NCBI GenBank assembly: GCA_023525975.1
Contig: CM042034.1
Location: 7,509,501 to 7,573,500 of the forward strand
Length of the DNA: 64,000 nucleotides
Source: Smallanthus sonchifolius
Taxonomy: Eukaryota > Streptophyta > Magnoliopsida > Asterales > Asteraceae
Direction of reading: 5' to 3'
Positions 21,624 through 32,375 of the stretch are shown piece by piece. Numbering within the stretch: the first letter of the stretch is position 1; each line of letters opens with the position of its first letter. The notes under the pieces are model-generated. The model ran no database searches, was not told the DNA's origin, and saw only the letters and a program-made list of their open reading frames with translations. The position numbers and the translations under genes are program-made.

Positions 21624-23953
21624 TCAGTTATTGCTCAAACACTCACGTAATGAGAATTACCGAATCGCACGAGTCGATCCCCGAACGTTGGTGATAATTA
21701 AAAATAATATTTCGAACAATAAATAATTTATAATTGATATAAATTGTGTGCTTTTACGTGTTATGTGATTTTATTCGTAAACTGTAGACTTTCGTGAAAT
21801 CGCGTACGTTTACACTGAACGTTGTGACTTTTACTACTTTAGTGATTTTTATAAAGAAGTTTTATAAAAATATTTATTAGAAACTATTTTAATTAGTTAC
21901 ATTTAATTAAATGTGTTTTAAATTCATTTAATTAGTCTATGGGCCATATAAATCAATTTTTAAATCCATGGAGTGCATATATAAAGAAATTATAAAACCC
22001 TAACTCTCATTCCTCTAAATTTCGAAAATAATTCAGCCCCCACACCCTCTCTAAATCGCAAACCCTCTATCCATCTTCAAACATTTCTTAGATCGATCAC
22101 TTTCTTGCAATTGTTGGTGTTCTTGAGCAATTCTAGCATCAACTTTCGTTTCTATCGGATCAAGTAAGATTTTTCAAGTTTATTTATTTACATTTTCGAA
22201 AATATGGTTTTGATAAACCCTAGTTTTCATCCAAACAAGAATCCATTCAATAAATATGCAAACTTTGATAATTAATTGTGTATTATGATGATAGTTGTTA
22301 GTTTTGTTGATTTGGTGAAACCCTAGATGTCTAGAACCGAGAATTATTATGTAAGGAAACTTTTTGTGTTTTCTATCTTGCATGTTAGACATGATTAGGA
22401 TGATATGATGATATTTATATGTTACTTGATGCATGTTTAAGTGAATTGTGAGTTAGATTTTGAATACCTAGTCCGGTTTTACAAACTTGCTAAATAAGGA
22501 AACTTTAATCGACTAAAGTAGTCATAACTTGCTAGTTTGATATTCATGTTAGTATATTATGATAGTTATATGTTAACAATGATGAAATAACGTGTTGTAA
22601 CGTGTTAAATCTCAGAAACCATGCATGCTATCTTTAGCCGACTATAAAAGGAAACCCTAAATTGAAATGTGATCAACATGTTAAAGATCAAGGTGTGTGT
22701 TACATGTTTAACCATCTAGGACGTATTAGATTCATATTATGAACATAATTAGTAACGATAGTTTCTAGAAAACACGAGTCTCGAACATAACTGCCATTTA
22801 TAGAAACTTACTATTTATGGAAACCTGCTAATTATGGAAAGCGGCTAAATATAGAAACTTACTATATGTGGTAACTGTGCTAGCATACTAGAACAATAAG
22901 GAATTGTTGCTAAGTGTTACCTGCATGATCTTATGTGTGTAATATGGAAGTATTATATTAATCAAACACTATTTCATACATTGAGTCACCAACGGGTCGA
23001 GTCAAACTTGTAAACTCTTCTCAAACACATAAACAATGGGATTGTTTGGATGCAAGGGTCTTACGAACCAACACGAACCAACACGAACACACACTCATAA
23101 ACTTATGAAATATAGGTAGCCGTTAGCGGGTCACCTGTCTTTCACTTGTCATTCTAGCACATACTATAAGGTGAGTTTCACGGCCCCTTTTCTTATGGTT
23201 TAAACTTGGGGGAGAAAACATGGGTACAAACATTTAGATCTTACATTTTATTTATATCGCTTGTTGTACTAAGCGCAAACATATCATGTAAGTCCTTACT
23301 TATCGAACCGTTTAATATATGGGATAGCGAGGTAATCTTGGGTAGTACTACTGGGCATTGACAAGCCCCACCCGTGTTAGTCGCGCTAACACGACAGGAA
23401 GTCGAACGAGTGTAACATTGACCTAAACAGTTTACCATTGTTCATGATAGACATGGTAGGAGGCAGATCAAACATAAACAATCAGCTTCGGTGTCGAAAC
23501 GCTTTAGTAACATGTTATTAGGTTAGCTACCTATTGATATAATTGTAAATTGTTTTATCTGGTAACCTTTACTTACATTTGAAACCTGTGAACTCACCAA
23601 CCTAGTGTTGACACGTTTTAGCATGTTTTCTCAGGTCGTTAAGGTACGAGCACGAGATAGGGCATGCATGCATTGGAGTTTTATTATTTATCAAACGCAG
23701 GACTTACTTATTTATTTATTTTCGAATTGCATGTTTTGGGCGCAATTGCTTTTGGCGCATGCTTTTCCTTCAATCTTTACGCTTCCGCATTTCGCATTAA
23801 CTCAGTATTTTCATTTACTGGTGTTGCATCGTGACCATGAGCAATGCTAGTGTTTTTATTAAACTCATATAGAGTCGTTCAACGTAACTAATGACTGAGA
23901 TCCTGGTATGACACGCTCCTAACAGTAAAACTTCGTTAGTGGATTTTGGGGGT
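21624..23953 (+). mobile_element. Ty3/gypsy LTR (head 2), about 2.3 kb
   Basis: Ends GGGGGTGTGA just before TGGTATCAGAGCC (23963-23975), the initiator-Met primer-binding site. Internally there is a TATA box (CATATATAAAG, ~21978) followed by ACCCTAACTCTCATTCCTC and long untranslated sequence, as expected of an LTR promoter and R region. The left boundary at TGTCAG is a guess. No 3' LTR mate was found in the window. Confidence 0.45.
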
Positions 23954-24083
23954 GTGATAGATTGGTATCAGAGCCATTGGTTATAGAAAACTAGGAAATG
24001 CATACTAGACTATAACCACGCACATGCATTAGTTGCATAGCACTTACACTCATACATGACACTCACTCATCCCGTTACAGGAA

Positions 24084-24635
24084 ATGTCGACATCGCCTAA
24101 TTCACCCGCATCCCCAATCGTTCAGGAGCAAGATGTTCCTACCGTACCTTTGCCAGAGCCGAGGAGACGTCGACTCAACCCGATCAACACCACTGTAGGG
24201 TATGGTGAGTCTATTCATGTGCATGTCAGAGGTAACACGCAGGACTGTGATTGGTATCCCGATAGGATCAGGAACTGGATCCGCGAGGAGGAAGTCTCAC
24301 CTCCACTCACTACTGACATTGCTTCTTCTTCATCATCTTCTGTGCGAGCTTTGCCACAATTGCAGTACCCCTTTGAGCAGGAGTTAGCTACATTTGTAGC
24401 TAGGATGGACCGAGAAATCCGGAACATGAGGGACGCAGCGGGGGAGATTTCGGGCATATTAGAGCGACAGATTCTGATGAATCAGAAAATTGACAAACTG
24501 ACTTCAGATTTAGCAGTCACTGATAAAGTCCATGAGAATTTGGCAAATGGATGTGTGGATATGGAAGACCGGCTGAACACTGCAGAGTGGAACCTAGATA
24601 TACTCCACACCAGGATTGAGCAAGTGGAGGCTTGA
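24084..24635 (+). pseudogene. Ty3/gypsy gag N-terminal fragment (head 2), 183 aa
   Basis: Open frame from MSTSPNSPASPIVQEQDV, 110 bp after the primer-binding site. It has a Pro-rich start, DWYPDRIRNWIREEE, an acidic/Ser patch and a C-terminal coiled-coil-like region (RMDREIRNMRDAAGEISGIL... to IEQVEA). It stops before any capsid or zinc-knuckle sequence and then abuts Ulp1-type fragments, so the element is truncated. No enzymatic domain is present. Confidence 0.6.
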
Positions 24636-24714
24636 CTTGCAGCTGCTGAAGCAGTAGGAGTTGCACCAAATGATGCAGTATGGCCAACAACTTATGACTC
24701 CATTTGTATGAGTT

Positions 24715-24900
24715 TGTCAATTCTATTCAACATGATTTTCTCAATAAAACATGATTTTAGATGTGGAACGAGAAAGACTGCCTTCCACAAAATTATATAT
24801 TTTTCAAATCACATTTTTTTCTGTTTATTTGTTTTTAGATGTGGAACGAGAAAGACTGCCTTCCACAAAAGGAAATTGACAAACTGATCTTAGTGTCACA
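24715..24900 (+). repeat. Short duplicated exon-like segment near Ulp1 remnants
   Basis: The phrase TGTATGAGTTTGTCAATTCT, with its continuation into ATTCAACATGATTTTC, occurs here and again at 25432. A second phrase (AGATGTGGAACGAGAAAGAC and on) occurs twice, at about 24760 and 24838. The pattern indicates repeated local duplication within transposon-derived gene debris. Confidence 0.65.
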
Positions 24901-25130
24901 ATTCACCGGGCGCATTCTATAATCTGTACCACATCGAAGGTGACTCGTGTACTAAAAATTCTGAAGACGTTCAAGCACACATCTAAAAATTCTGAAGTCG
25001 TTTCAAGCACACATAATAGATATGTTAACGTTTCATACTGACAAAACATTTTTTTGTTGCACCGTATTTAGCCAAGTTATGTTTTTCCACCATACATGCA
25101 CATATACATACAGACATACATACTTAATTA

Positions 25131-25610
25131 TTGTACAATTTTTATTTTTGTAGTAACCATTGGACGCTGGTTATCATTTGTCTTTCAAACGAAAGAGACT
25201 ATATTATTGACTCTATAAGGAGAGACAAGGACCAACATCATTACCTTCTCACGTCTGTAATTGATGAAGCTTTTGGGTTTACATTTCTTTGGGAAATGGT
25301 GGAGGTAGGTTTTCTATTTTTTTATCAGTTTATTATTTATGTATTTAAAGTAATTAATTGTTAATTCAATGCAGTGCAAACAACAAATGAACGGTCGGGA
25401 ATGCAGTTTTCTATTTAATTTAACATATGTATGAGTTTGTCAATTCTATTCAACATGATTTTCCAAGTAAAGTAAGTGTTTTGTATGTATTTATATACTT
25501 TGTGTATTGCACTAAATTATATATTTATATACATGATTTTCCCAATAATGTAAGTCTACTTACGATTCACAATGAATTGACAATTGGTGTACTCGATCGA
25601 TCCATGACAT
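25131..25610 (+). pseudogene. Ulp1/C48 cysteine protease C-terminal fragment
   Basis: The first piece reads SNHWTLVIICLSNERDYIID, the His-Trp block of the Ulp1 catalytic domain. A GTAGGT donor follows near 25305. The next piece reads CKQQMNGRECSFLFNL and YEFVNSIQHDFPSK, matching the QxxGxECGFYVM catalytic-Cys block except that Gly after Cys is Ser. Such proteases are commonly carried by plant CACTA or MULE transposons. The N-terminal part is absent. Confidence 0.55.
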
Positions 25611-25639
25611 CTTAGTTGGAGATTTGAATCAAGTTATTT

Positions 25640-26770
25640 AAAATCGACTATGACATCAAGCCTTTTTTTCCTTGTAGTTTCTTCTAATAGCTTTTGATAT
25701 ATCAAAAGAATGCACTTTAAAAGTTTAACATGAACTCCATTCCCAATTTGTCAACTAACAATATATGCATTAAGCTGTATGTTCAAACAACTATTTCTAC
25801 TTGGAGAAAAAAGGACAAAACCCTGATTTAAGTTGTACTAAACTAGACTCTAACATCACTTTAATATGATAATACATGATTTTAGTGATGTTTCTTGCAG
25901 TCGTGTTCATAGTGAAACGGGATGCCCTCTGTTTACCAATTCGATGTATTTCCGGTGTCTTTGATTATATTTCTTAAAATCTTGCTGTTCGAGTCACTGA
26001 GCATAGCATATCTACTTGGTTCTTCATTTAATTGGTAACTATAGTTGACCACCATTCCGATCCTGCACCAATTCACATCAGCATAAATGAACGTAAATGA
26101 TGAATATTCATAAACGTAAATGAATGGATGAACAAAACGTTTTGTTCATAGTCGTTCTTTATTAAATAAACAAACTTTCCATCAAATAGTTCCAATGTAT
26201 GAACACATTTCAATGTGAAAATGTGGAAGGGGCACTACAACAAATATAACACTTGCAAACTTTGGAAATTTGTGATTCTTTTGTCAAATTGTTCACTTAT
26301 AAACTTTGCTAAATGGTTATATTTATAAGCATAAAAAAATATAGAAAATGTTTTGAAAAAAAAAATATTTCACACATAAAATGGTTACAATTAATTAGGT
26401 GTAACAAATTGATATCTATACGTTTATAAGTGAGAACTTTTTTTCCTACTATTATAAGCGGTAAACTTGTTTACTGTAAGTTTTAGATGATGTGATTTTA
26501 AAGGAAAAAAACCCATCAAACTAATTTCTTCGTGTGTTTTTAAATTTTTAATAGTTTATGTAAGGTAATATAACCTACACATGACTTAAACATGTGTGTA
26601 GGTTATATACGTAAACAAAAATTGTAATTTTTTTTTTGAATTTCATGAGTCGAATAGACATTGTATTTCTATTATTATTTTTTATTTAAAAAAAAATAAG
26701 AATGAAAAAAATGAATGATTCATTTTGTTTTGCGTGTTCTTGTAACAATTTGGCAAGAATCATGATCTTA
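25640..26770. other. Intergenic, no gene seen; small hairpin at 26568-26608
   Basis: AT-rich. A 16-bp inverted repeat (ATATAACCTACACATG and its complement CATGTGTGTAGGTTATAT) with a 7-nt loop occupies 26568-26608. The 3' exons of the minus-strand gene that starts at 28888 may lie here, but I could not recognise them. Confidence 0.4.
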
Positions 26771-28888
26771 TTATCTTAGTACTGTAAGTTTTAGAGGAAG
26801 TACACCAACCTGTAAGTTATCTATATCTCTGTCAAGAAATGGATGTTCTGCTGAATCGTTAGTCTGTTGCGACACGTTGTCTGACGAGTCGGGTTCTCTT
26901 GTGTGATTATCTGATTGTTGTACCTCATTGATAAAGTCTCGCTGCAGCACAGATTTGGGTGAACTTGAACTAACAGAAGCTGGTCCTACAGCTAGTTCTG
27001 TCAAACCATCTGGTGCAGCCTGAGCCACAGAACCCTGACTAGCCCCATGTGGTTCATGTATGTGGTTGCTTTGTATCGGTTCTGGATCCCCTTGAGGGTT
27101 TGATGAGTTTAACAAACTTTCTCTATCTTTATCTATGTCTAGATCATCTATTGTCGGGTCTGAATCTTCATCTGAAAGCTCGACCTGCAAGTCAGAAACT
27201 ATGGAATGGCTTGCAACATGGTATGCTTTCTTGTTGCCGCCATAGAAGAAATTAATATCAGCTTTTCGCTCGTCAAATGAATCAATTTCCTCCTGAGATG
27301 CTATATCGGTTCCATCTTCTTCATGGAGAACACCAACCACTTGTTCAGAGGACGCACCTTCTTCTTTTGGATGGTTACTGTCGATACTATCATCTGAAAT
27401 CGGACTATCGTGTTGAATATGTTTGTTGTCACCTTCATTATGTGCTAACAATTAAGATAACATCAAACTACAAACTTAGATTCAGGACCTAAATAACAAT
27501 GCAGATTTTAGAAGCTTACCCATTATATGCAAGGCTATTTGTACAAAATGGAAATGTAAATAACAGTTTTACCAATAATATATACAGATTACATAACCTA
27601 TTTTAAGTTGAGAACTGTGAGATCCACAAAATGTACTTTTGTGTAGTGCATGAAAGATAATCAAAAGTAGTGGGAGAGAGAAAGACACATAACCGTCATG
27701 TGTATCATATTTAAAGCAAATTTATCAGTAGTGCGCACAATTATCCATTATTTGCGTGCTTCAATTAGATTAACAGTAGATTGATCAAGAAACCAAATTT
27801 AAGAACAAGTAGTGTGAAATGTACCTACCAAGGGTTGAAGTTTTAAATCCAATGACAGACTTCTTCTTGTTGGAAAGATCTTTGTAACAGGATTTTCCAT
27901 GTTTATCACGAGCGATTACAGAATGCAAAAGAGCACCTAAGCTAAAGCTTTGATGCCTACAGAACACAGGCTCTTTCGGTTGGCCAACTGTAAATTCTTC
28001 ATGAAAGTTATCCCCAGTAAGATCTAGCTTTTCTTCATGGGGATCATAAGGAAGATCAAAAGGATTGCTTGTTGTTAGCAAGGAAGATGGAGCGGAATCA
28101 GGAGATTTCATACCACTCGAATTATCTTCTAGAAACGGATTTATTTTCCTGGTTTTTACAGAAGAAATTTGAACATTATTCTTGTTTCCTGTTGATCCTC
28201 CTTCCTCAAAACCAAGATTCTTTCTTGATCTTCTTCTCTCCATCAAACTCTTCAACCGCTTGTTTGTTTCAGCTTCTGTAAGCCCAAGATCTATCGCATT
28301 CTTTTGATCATCATCGGTCCACCTCACAACCTTATGATCCTGTGGCTTATCATCATCATCTTCAACTTTATCCTTATTAATATTACAATCAACCTTGGTA
28401 CCATTTGAGGATGAACATTCACCTTTTCCAGCAATAGATTCAAAACTCATCTTATCTTTCGACTTTTTCTCCGACAAAAGATCATGTAAACTCTTCAAGA
28501 AAATATTATCATCATCCTCAACGTTCGCATCAATAAAATCATTACTTTTATTCAAAGTGTTTCGTCGAATAAGTTGATTACGATCACTGTAAACAGACTT
28601 AAAACTCCGACGAGACTTTGCAAACTTCTTCCTTCTATCATCTTTTTCAACATGTTTAACCTTTTGGCGATTGGTACCCACGAAAAGTCTATGAACAAGA
28701 AGCGAAAATCCAACAAGAGGGGAAGAATAGATCACAAATGTAAAGGCTAAAGGGAAGAATAGATACAAAAGAAAGAATAAGATGAAAATAATTGTAGGAA
28801 TTGGGTATTTCTTACAACAAAATACACAAGTTTTACTCCATATTTTCAGGATTTTAGACATAAATTTTTTATCATGACTTTCATCCAT
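26771..28888 (-). CDS. At5g17910-like membrane/acidic protein, 3' end unresolved
   Basis: Exon 1 is 28888-27829 (353 codons plus one base; donor G|GTAGGT). Exon 2 starts at 27444 after TTAG; it either ends at a phase-0 donor CAG|GTTGG (26810) or reads on to a stop at 26771. Features in order: an N-terminal hydrophobic segment (~30-65), basic linker, the family motif VVRWTDDDQKNAIDLGLTE (~190-210) followed by KRLKSLMERRRSRK, then SAPSSLLTTSNPFDLPYDP (~285-305) and FCRHQSFSLG. I recall these motifs in plant proteins of the At5g17910/At1g07330 group, of unknown function. Exon 2 is Asp/Glu/Ser-rich and weakly conserved. A 15-nt in-frame microexon is possible at 27534-27520. Full-length relatives are usually longer, so a further 3' exon may exist. 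Confidence 0.65.
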
Positions 28889-29487
28889 GACTTATGTCCC
28901 TAATATTTGCAGGCTATATTATTTCCATATCCATAAGAGAAGCTTTCATGTTAAATCTATCTATTAAAACCCCTCGTAGGTTGATAGAAGGGGTGGGCAA
29001 CGGATCGATGTGGTGCGTATCATATGTATGAATATGAGAGAAAACAATGGGGATTTGTGTGTGCATATTTCATTTTACTAGATCTAGAAATGGATAATGA
29101 AAGATTGTCTGATTGAGAAGTGTTAGATTTTTTAGGGGTTATTAATTTTGGAGAGATTTCTTTGGTTGTGGCTTTTTTGGATCCTCAAAATCAGGACTTC
29201 CCTCACTCCCTAAGAACAAACAAAAACACATTTTGTTCACAATCACATGCTCCTCAAGATTTGCTAAATATATATCATATCAGATTTCAAATAGGAATGC
29301 TATAATTAAAGAGACAATGTTGACATGTAATAACAATGTATTTTTTTTAGCCGTGTAACGTATTTTATACAAAATTCCTGTAGAACATGAGATGGTTTTG
29401 TATTCACATATGTTTTTCTTTATTGTAATTGTATTTTTGTGAAAGATATAATGTTCAAATGTAGTGATGGTACTATGTGTCTGTAGC
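28889..29487. other. Upstream region of the At5g17910-like gene
   Basis: Probable promoter and leader of the minus-strand gene at 28888. No other coding or repeat structure is recognised before the MITE at 29488. Confidence 0.4.
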
Positions 29488-29700
29488 CAGTGGCGCACCC
29501 AAAAAATGTTTTCATGCGGGTTGGAAATTTTTTTGATCGGTTGACAAGCGATATATAACACTAAATTTTTTCGCAGGGGGCAATCTGGAGGCTATTGCAA
29601 AATTTTATGTGGGCGATCGTGATTATAATGTGTATATAACACTAAATTTTTTTTATGAAGGGCGACTGCCCCTCATTCTCCCTTAGTAGGTCCGCCACTG
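29488..29700. mobile_element. hAT MITE, 213 bp (CAGTGGCG type)
   Basis: Ends CAGTGGCGCACC and GGTCCGCCACTG are inverted repeats. Flanks TCTGTAGC (29480-29487) and TTTGTAGC (29701-29708) match at 7 of 8. CAGTGGCG ends are typical of a widespread plant hAT MITE group. Confidence 0.85.
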
Positions 29701-29944
29701 TTTGTAGCAGTCGATTTTGACAAGGTATAAACTCCTCCGGTATTATCCCCCACACCTTTCTCTATCGGAAAAAACGTATTACAAGTAAGCACTTTAGGCT
29801 AGCAATGTTGCATTATACTATTAACATCTATCGCTACATTAGCAAGGGCAAGAAACTTCTAGACATTATCAATTTACTACAAGGCGACGCTTACAACACG
29901 TCCAACGTAGAAAAGGTTGAAAAGGTACAAAATGTTAAAGTATA

Positions 29945-31645
29945 GAGTAAACTGTCATTTTCGTCCCGGTGGTTTAGTAATTTTTGTTAAAAAGGTTTAT
30001 TTTTCTCTTATGTATCCTTTTGGTTTATAAAACTTGTCATTTTCATCTAGTATGTCTGTTAACTCCATCCAAATTTTAACGTTGAATGAAGGGTAATTGT
30101 GTCTTTTTATATGTCTTTATTTTTATCAATTTTTAAACCCTTAATTATTCCCTTCATCTCCCTTTTAAACCGTAAAAACCACTTTTAATATTGTAATTTA
30201 GCCACAGGGACGATCGTAAAACCCCATTTTAACATCGTAATTCAACCACAAGGACGATCGTAATTGATAAATTAGGGTGTTTACGGTTAAAAGGGGGATT
30301 GGGGGAATAATTAAGGGGTTAAAGGCACAAGGGGCAGCCTTCAGGTAGTGGTTTCGGGTACCTCGGGTACTTGTCATGGGTAATGGCTTCGGGTATATGT
30401 ACCCGAGTGTGAGATTGTGGATACCCGTTGTGAAGAGCCGTTGGATTTGGTTAGGGTACTTGGGTTGTGCCCTTATCACTGGGTACTTTAGGTTGGATTT
30501 GGGAAAATATAAGGTGACTATTAGGGGTGTTCAAAACCGGATATCCGAAAATTCGAAATTTCGGATTCAAATTCGGATAGTAAACCGGAATCCGAAATAT
30601 GAAGAGAAAAAAAAAAAACTTAGTACCAAATTTATGAGGATATTAATGCTGCAAGTAGAATAGATAATCACACATTTTGTACAGCAAGTAATCACACAAA
30701 TTGAAAAATTGATCATTACCAAATATCAAAGCATTAACTTAAAGTTAGCTTCTGTTTAGATATCAACAATGAATTTTTACATATGGACTGAACAGTCACA
30801 TATTTTGTACAGCAAGCACATATTTTGTGCAGCAAATAAAATTTGATTTTATGATATTGTTTCCAAACAAAAAGTTACTAAAAACATAACAATAAATCTA
30901 ACAAAGAGCTCATGGCGGAACCCTAGAAACGAACAGAGAGCTCATGGCGGAACTTGGCTGCGTAGGTGGCGGTCGGTAGGTGGCAGGAGGGATGAAGGAG
31001 ACGCCGGGTCGGAGGTTTGGAGTTGAGCAGCAGAGCTTGGCTGGGTCGGAAGTTTGGAGCTGAGCGGAGCTTGTCGGAGGTTTGGAGCTGAGCATGGTTG
31101 TTGGAAATTTGCGAGTGATTTGGAACTGGGCGGCTCACGCAGCAGGGATTTGGAGTTGGGCAGAGAAACAATTAGGGTTTTTAGGAGGAGGGGTATATAT
31201 ATTTAAATATAATAAATAATAAAAAATATATATATATTTTGGATTCGGATATCCGAAATATCCGAAATTTTCCAATATTACTATCCGAATCCGAATCCGA
31301 AAATTCGGATGTCCGAATTTTCGGATAATTCGGATTCGGAATTTCGGATAGTTCGGGTTCGGTTTCGGATTCGGATATTTTTTAACACCCCTAGTGACCA
31401 TCACTCATTGGTTTGAACCATTAGGGTACTTAGGGTTGTGCCCCTAGTATCCTAAGAATTAATAAAATAAAGAAATATATAAAAAAAAACTCAAATTACC
31501 CTTCATTTAACGTTAAAATATGGATAGAGTTTACTAATTATATAACAACTTTTGTAAACCATAAGGATACTCAGGAGAAAAATAAAATTTTTAAATAAAA
31601 CTGATAAAAATAACTAAACCACGGCAATGAAAATGATAGTTGGAT
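29945..31645. mobile_element. MULE-like element with ~200-bp inverted ends, interrupted by a hAT
   Basis: 29945-30150 and 31455-31645 are inverted copies of each other. Shared landmarks include TGTCATTTTCGTCC / GGCAATGAAAATGATAG, GTGGTTTAGTAATTTTTG, TGTATCCTTTTGGTTTA and the ATTTTAACGTT-AATGAAGGGTAAT segment. Long inverted ends without transposase are typical of Mutator-like MITEs. The hAT at 30522-31393 is inserted inside. The 9-bp duplication expected for Mutator was not found with confidence. Confidence 0.6.
30522..31393. mobile_element. hAT non-autonomous element, 872 bp
   Basis: Starts TAGGGGTGTTCAAAACCGG and ends AACACCCCTA. Flanks are GTGACTAT (30514-30521) and GTGACCAT (31394-31401), 7 of 8 identical. 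Both subterminal regions are packed with CCGAAT/ATTCGG words in inverted arrangement. The small open frames at 30910-31171 are low-complexity and not considered genes. Confidence 0.85.
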
Positions 31646-32375
31646 TAGTGTGTTATCAATTTACATTCACGGTAACAAAGCAGACCCAACTTTCGTTATG
31701 GTGAAATTGTCAAAGGTATTGACAGGGCAAGAAGACCCAACTTTCTGCTGTAAATTCATTGAAAGGCTAAGAAGGCTCAACAGTTGTACATGAGCACAAA
31801 ACTAGACGACTACTTTCGTATCAAAAAGAAATGTCAAATGCATAACGACGATAAGCAAATTTAGAAGAGTATAAAAGGCTTGGTACGAAGTGCGATTAAT
31901 TCATCAGGGACCAGTTGAAACAAATTTCACCAGAAATCTAATAATCTTCCATTACAGATCATCCAAATCTGGCTGCATACTTCACAAAAAACCAAAGGTT
32001 TACAAAACTTTATTGAAATAAATAGCAACAAGTCTCATCAATATATTACTTTGACCACTTTTTCCATGGTTGATAAAATTTTCAAAAAAATACAAACCGC
32101 CACACAAACAATGTCACACGCCTGCTTCCACCCGAGTCAAAAACAAGCCCTAGCTAACTTGATACTGTGCAGATCCTTCTGTTGTTTAAGGACCTGAATC
32201 TTATGGTCTTGATGTGGTTCAATGTAATTGCCCATAAAACCTGGACAAAAATTACTTGAATTTGACTCGGTATAAAATAATAATGTGTATAATATTGAAT
32301 ATTCTTCATTATCTAGCGAGTAATAATCACATAAACGTACCTTTGAGGATATATCAGATTTAAGAGAACCGTATA
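31646..32375. other. 3' flank of the F-box/LRR gene
   Basis: Includes the likely 3' untranslated region of the minus-strand gene ending at 32376. No other gene or clear repeat is recognised. Confidence 0.4.

Noticed and set aside
26233..26260. CACTACAACAAATA as a CACTA transposon end
   Set aside because: The motif fits, but no inverted TTGTAGTG partner and no 3-bp duplication were found.
30910..31171. Pro/Ser-rich minus-strand frames
   Set aside because: Low-complexity interior of the hAT element at 30522-31393.
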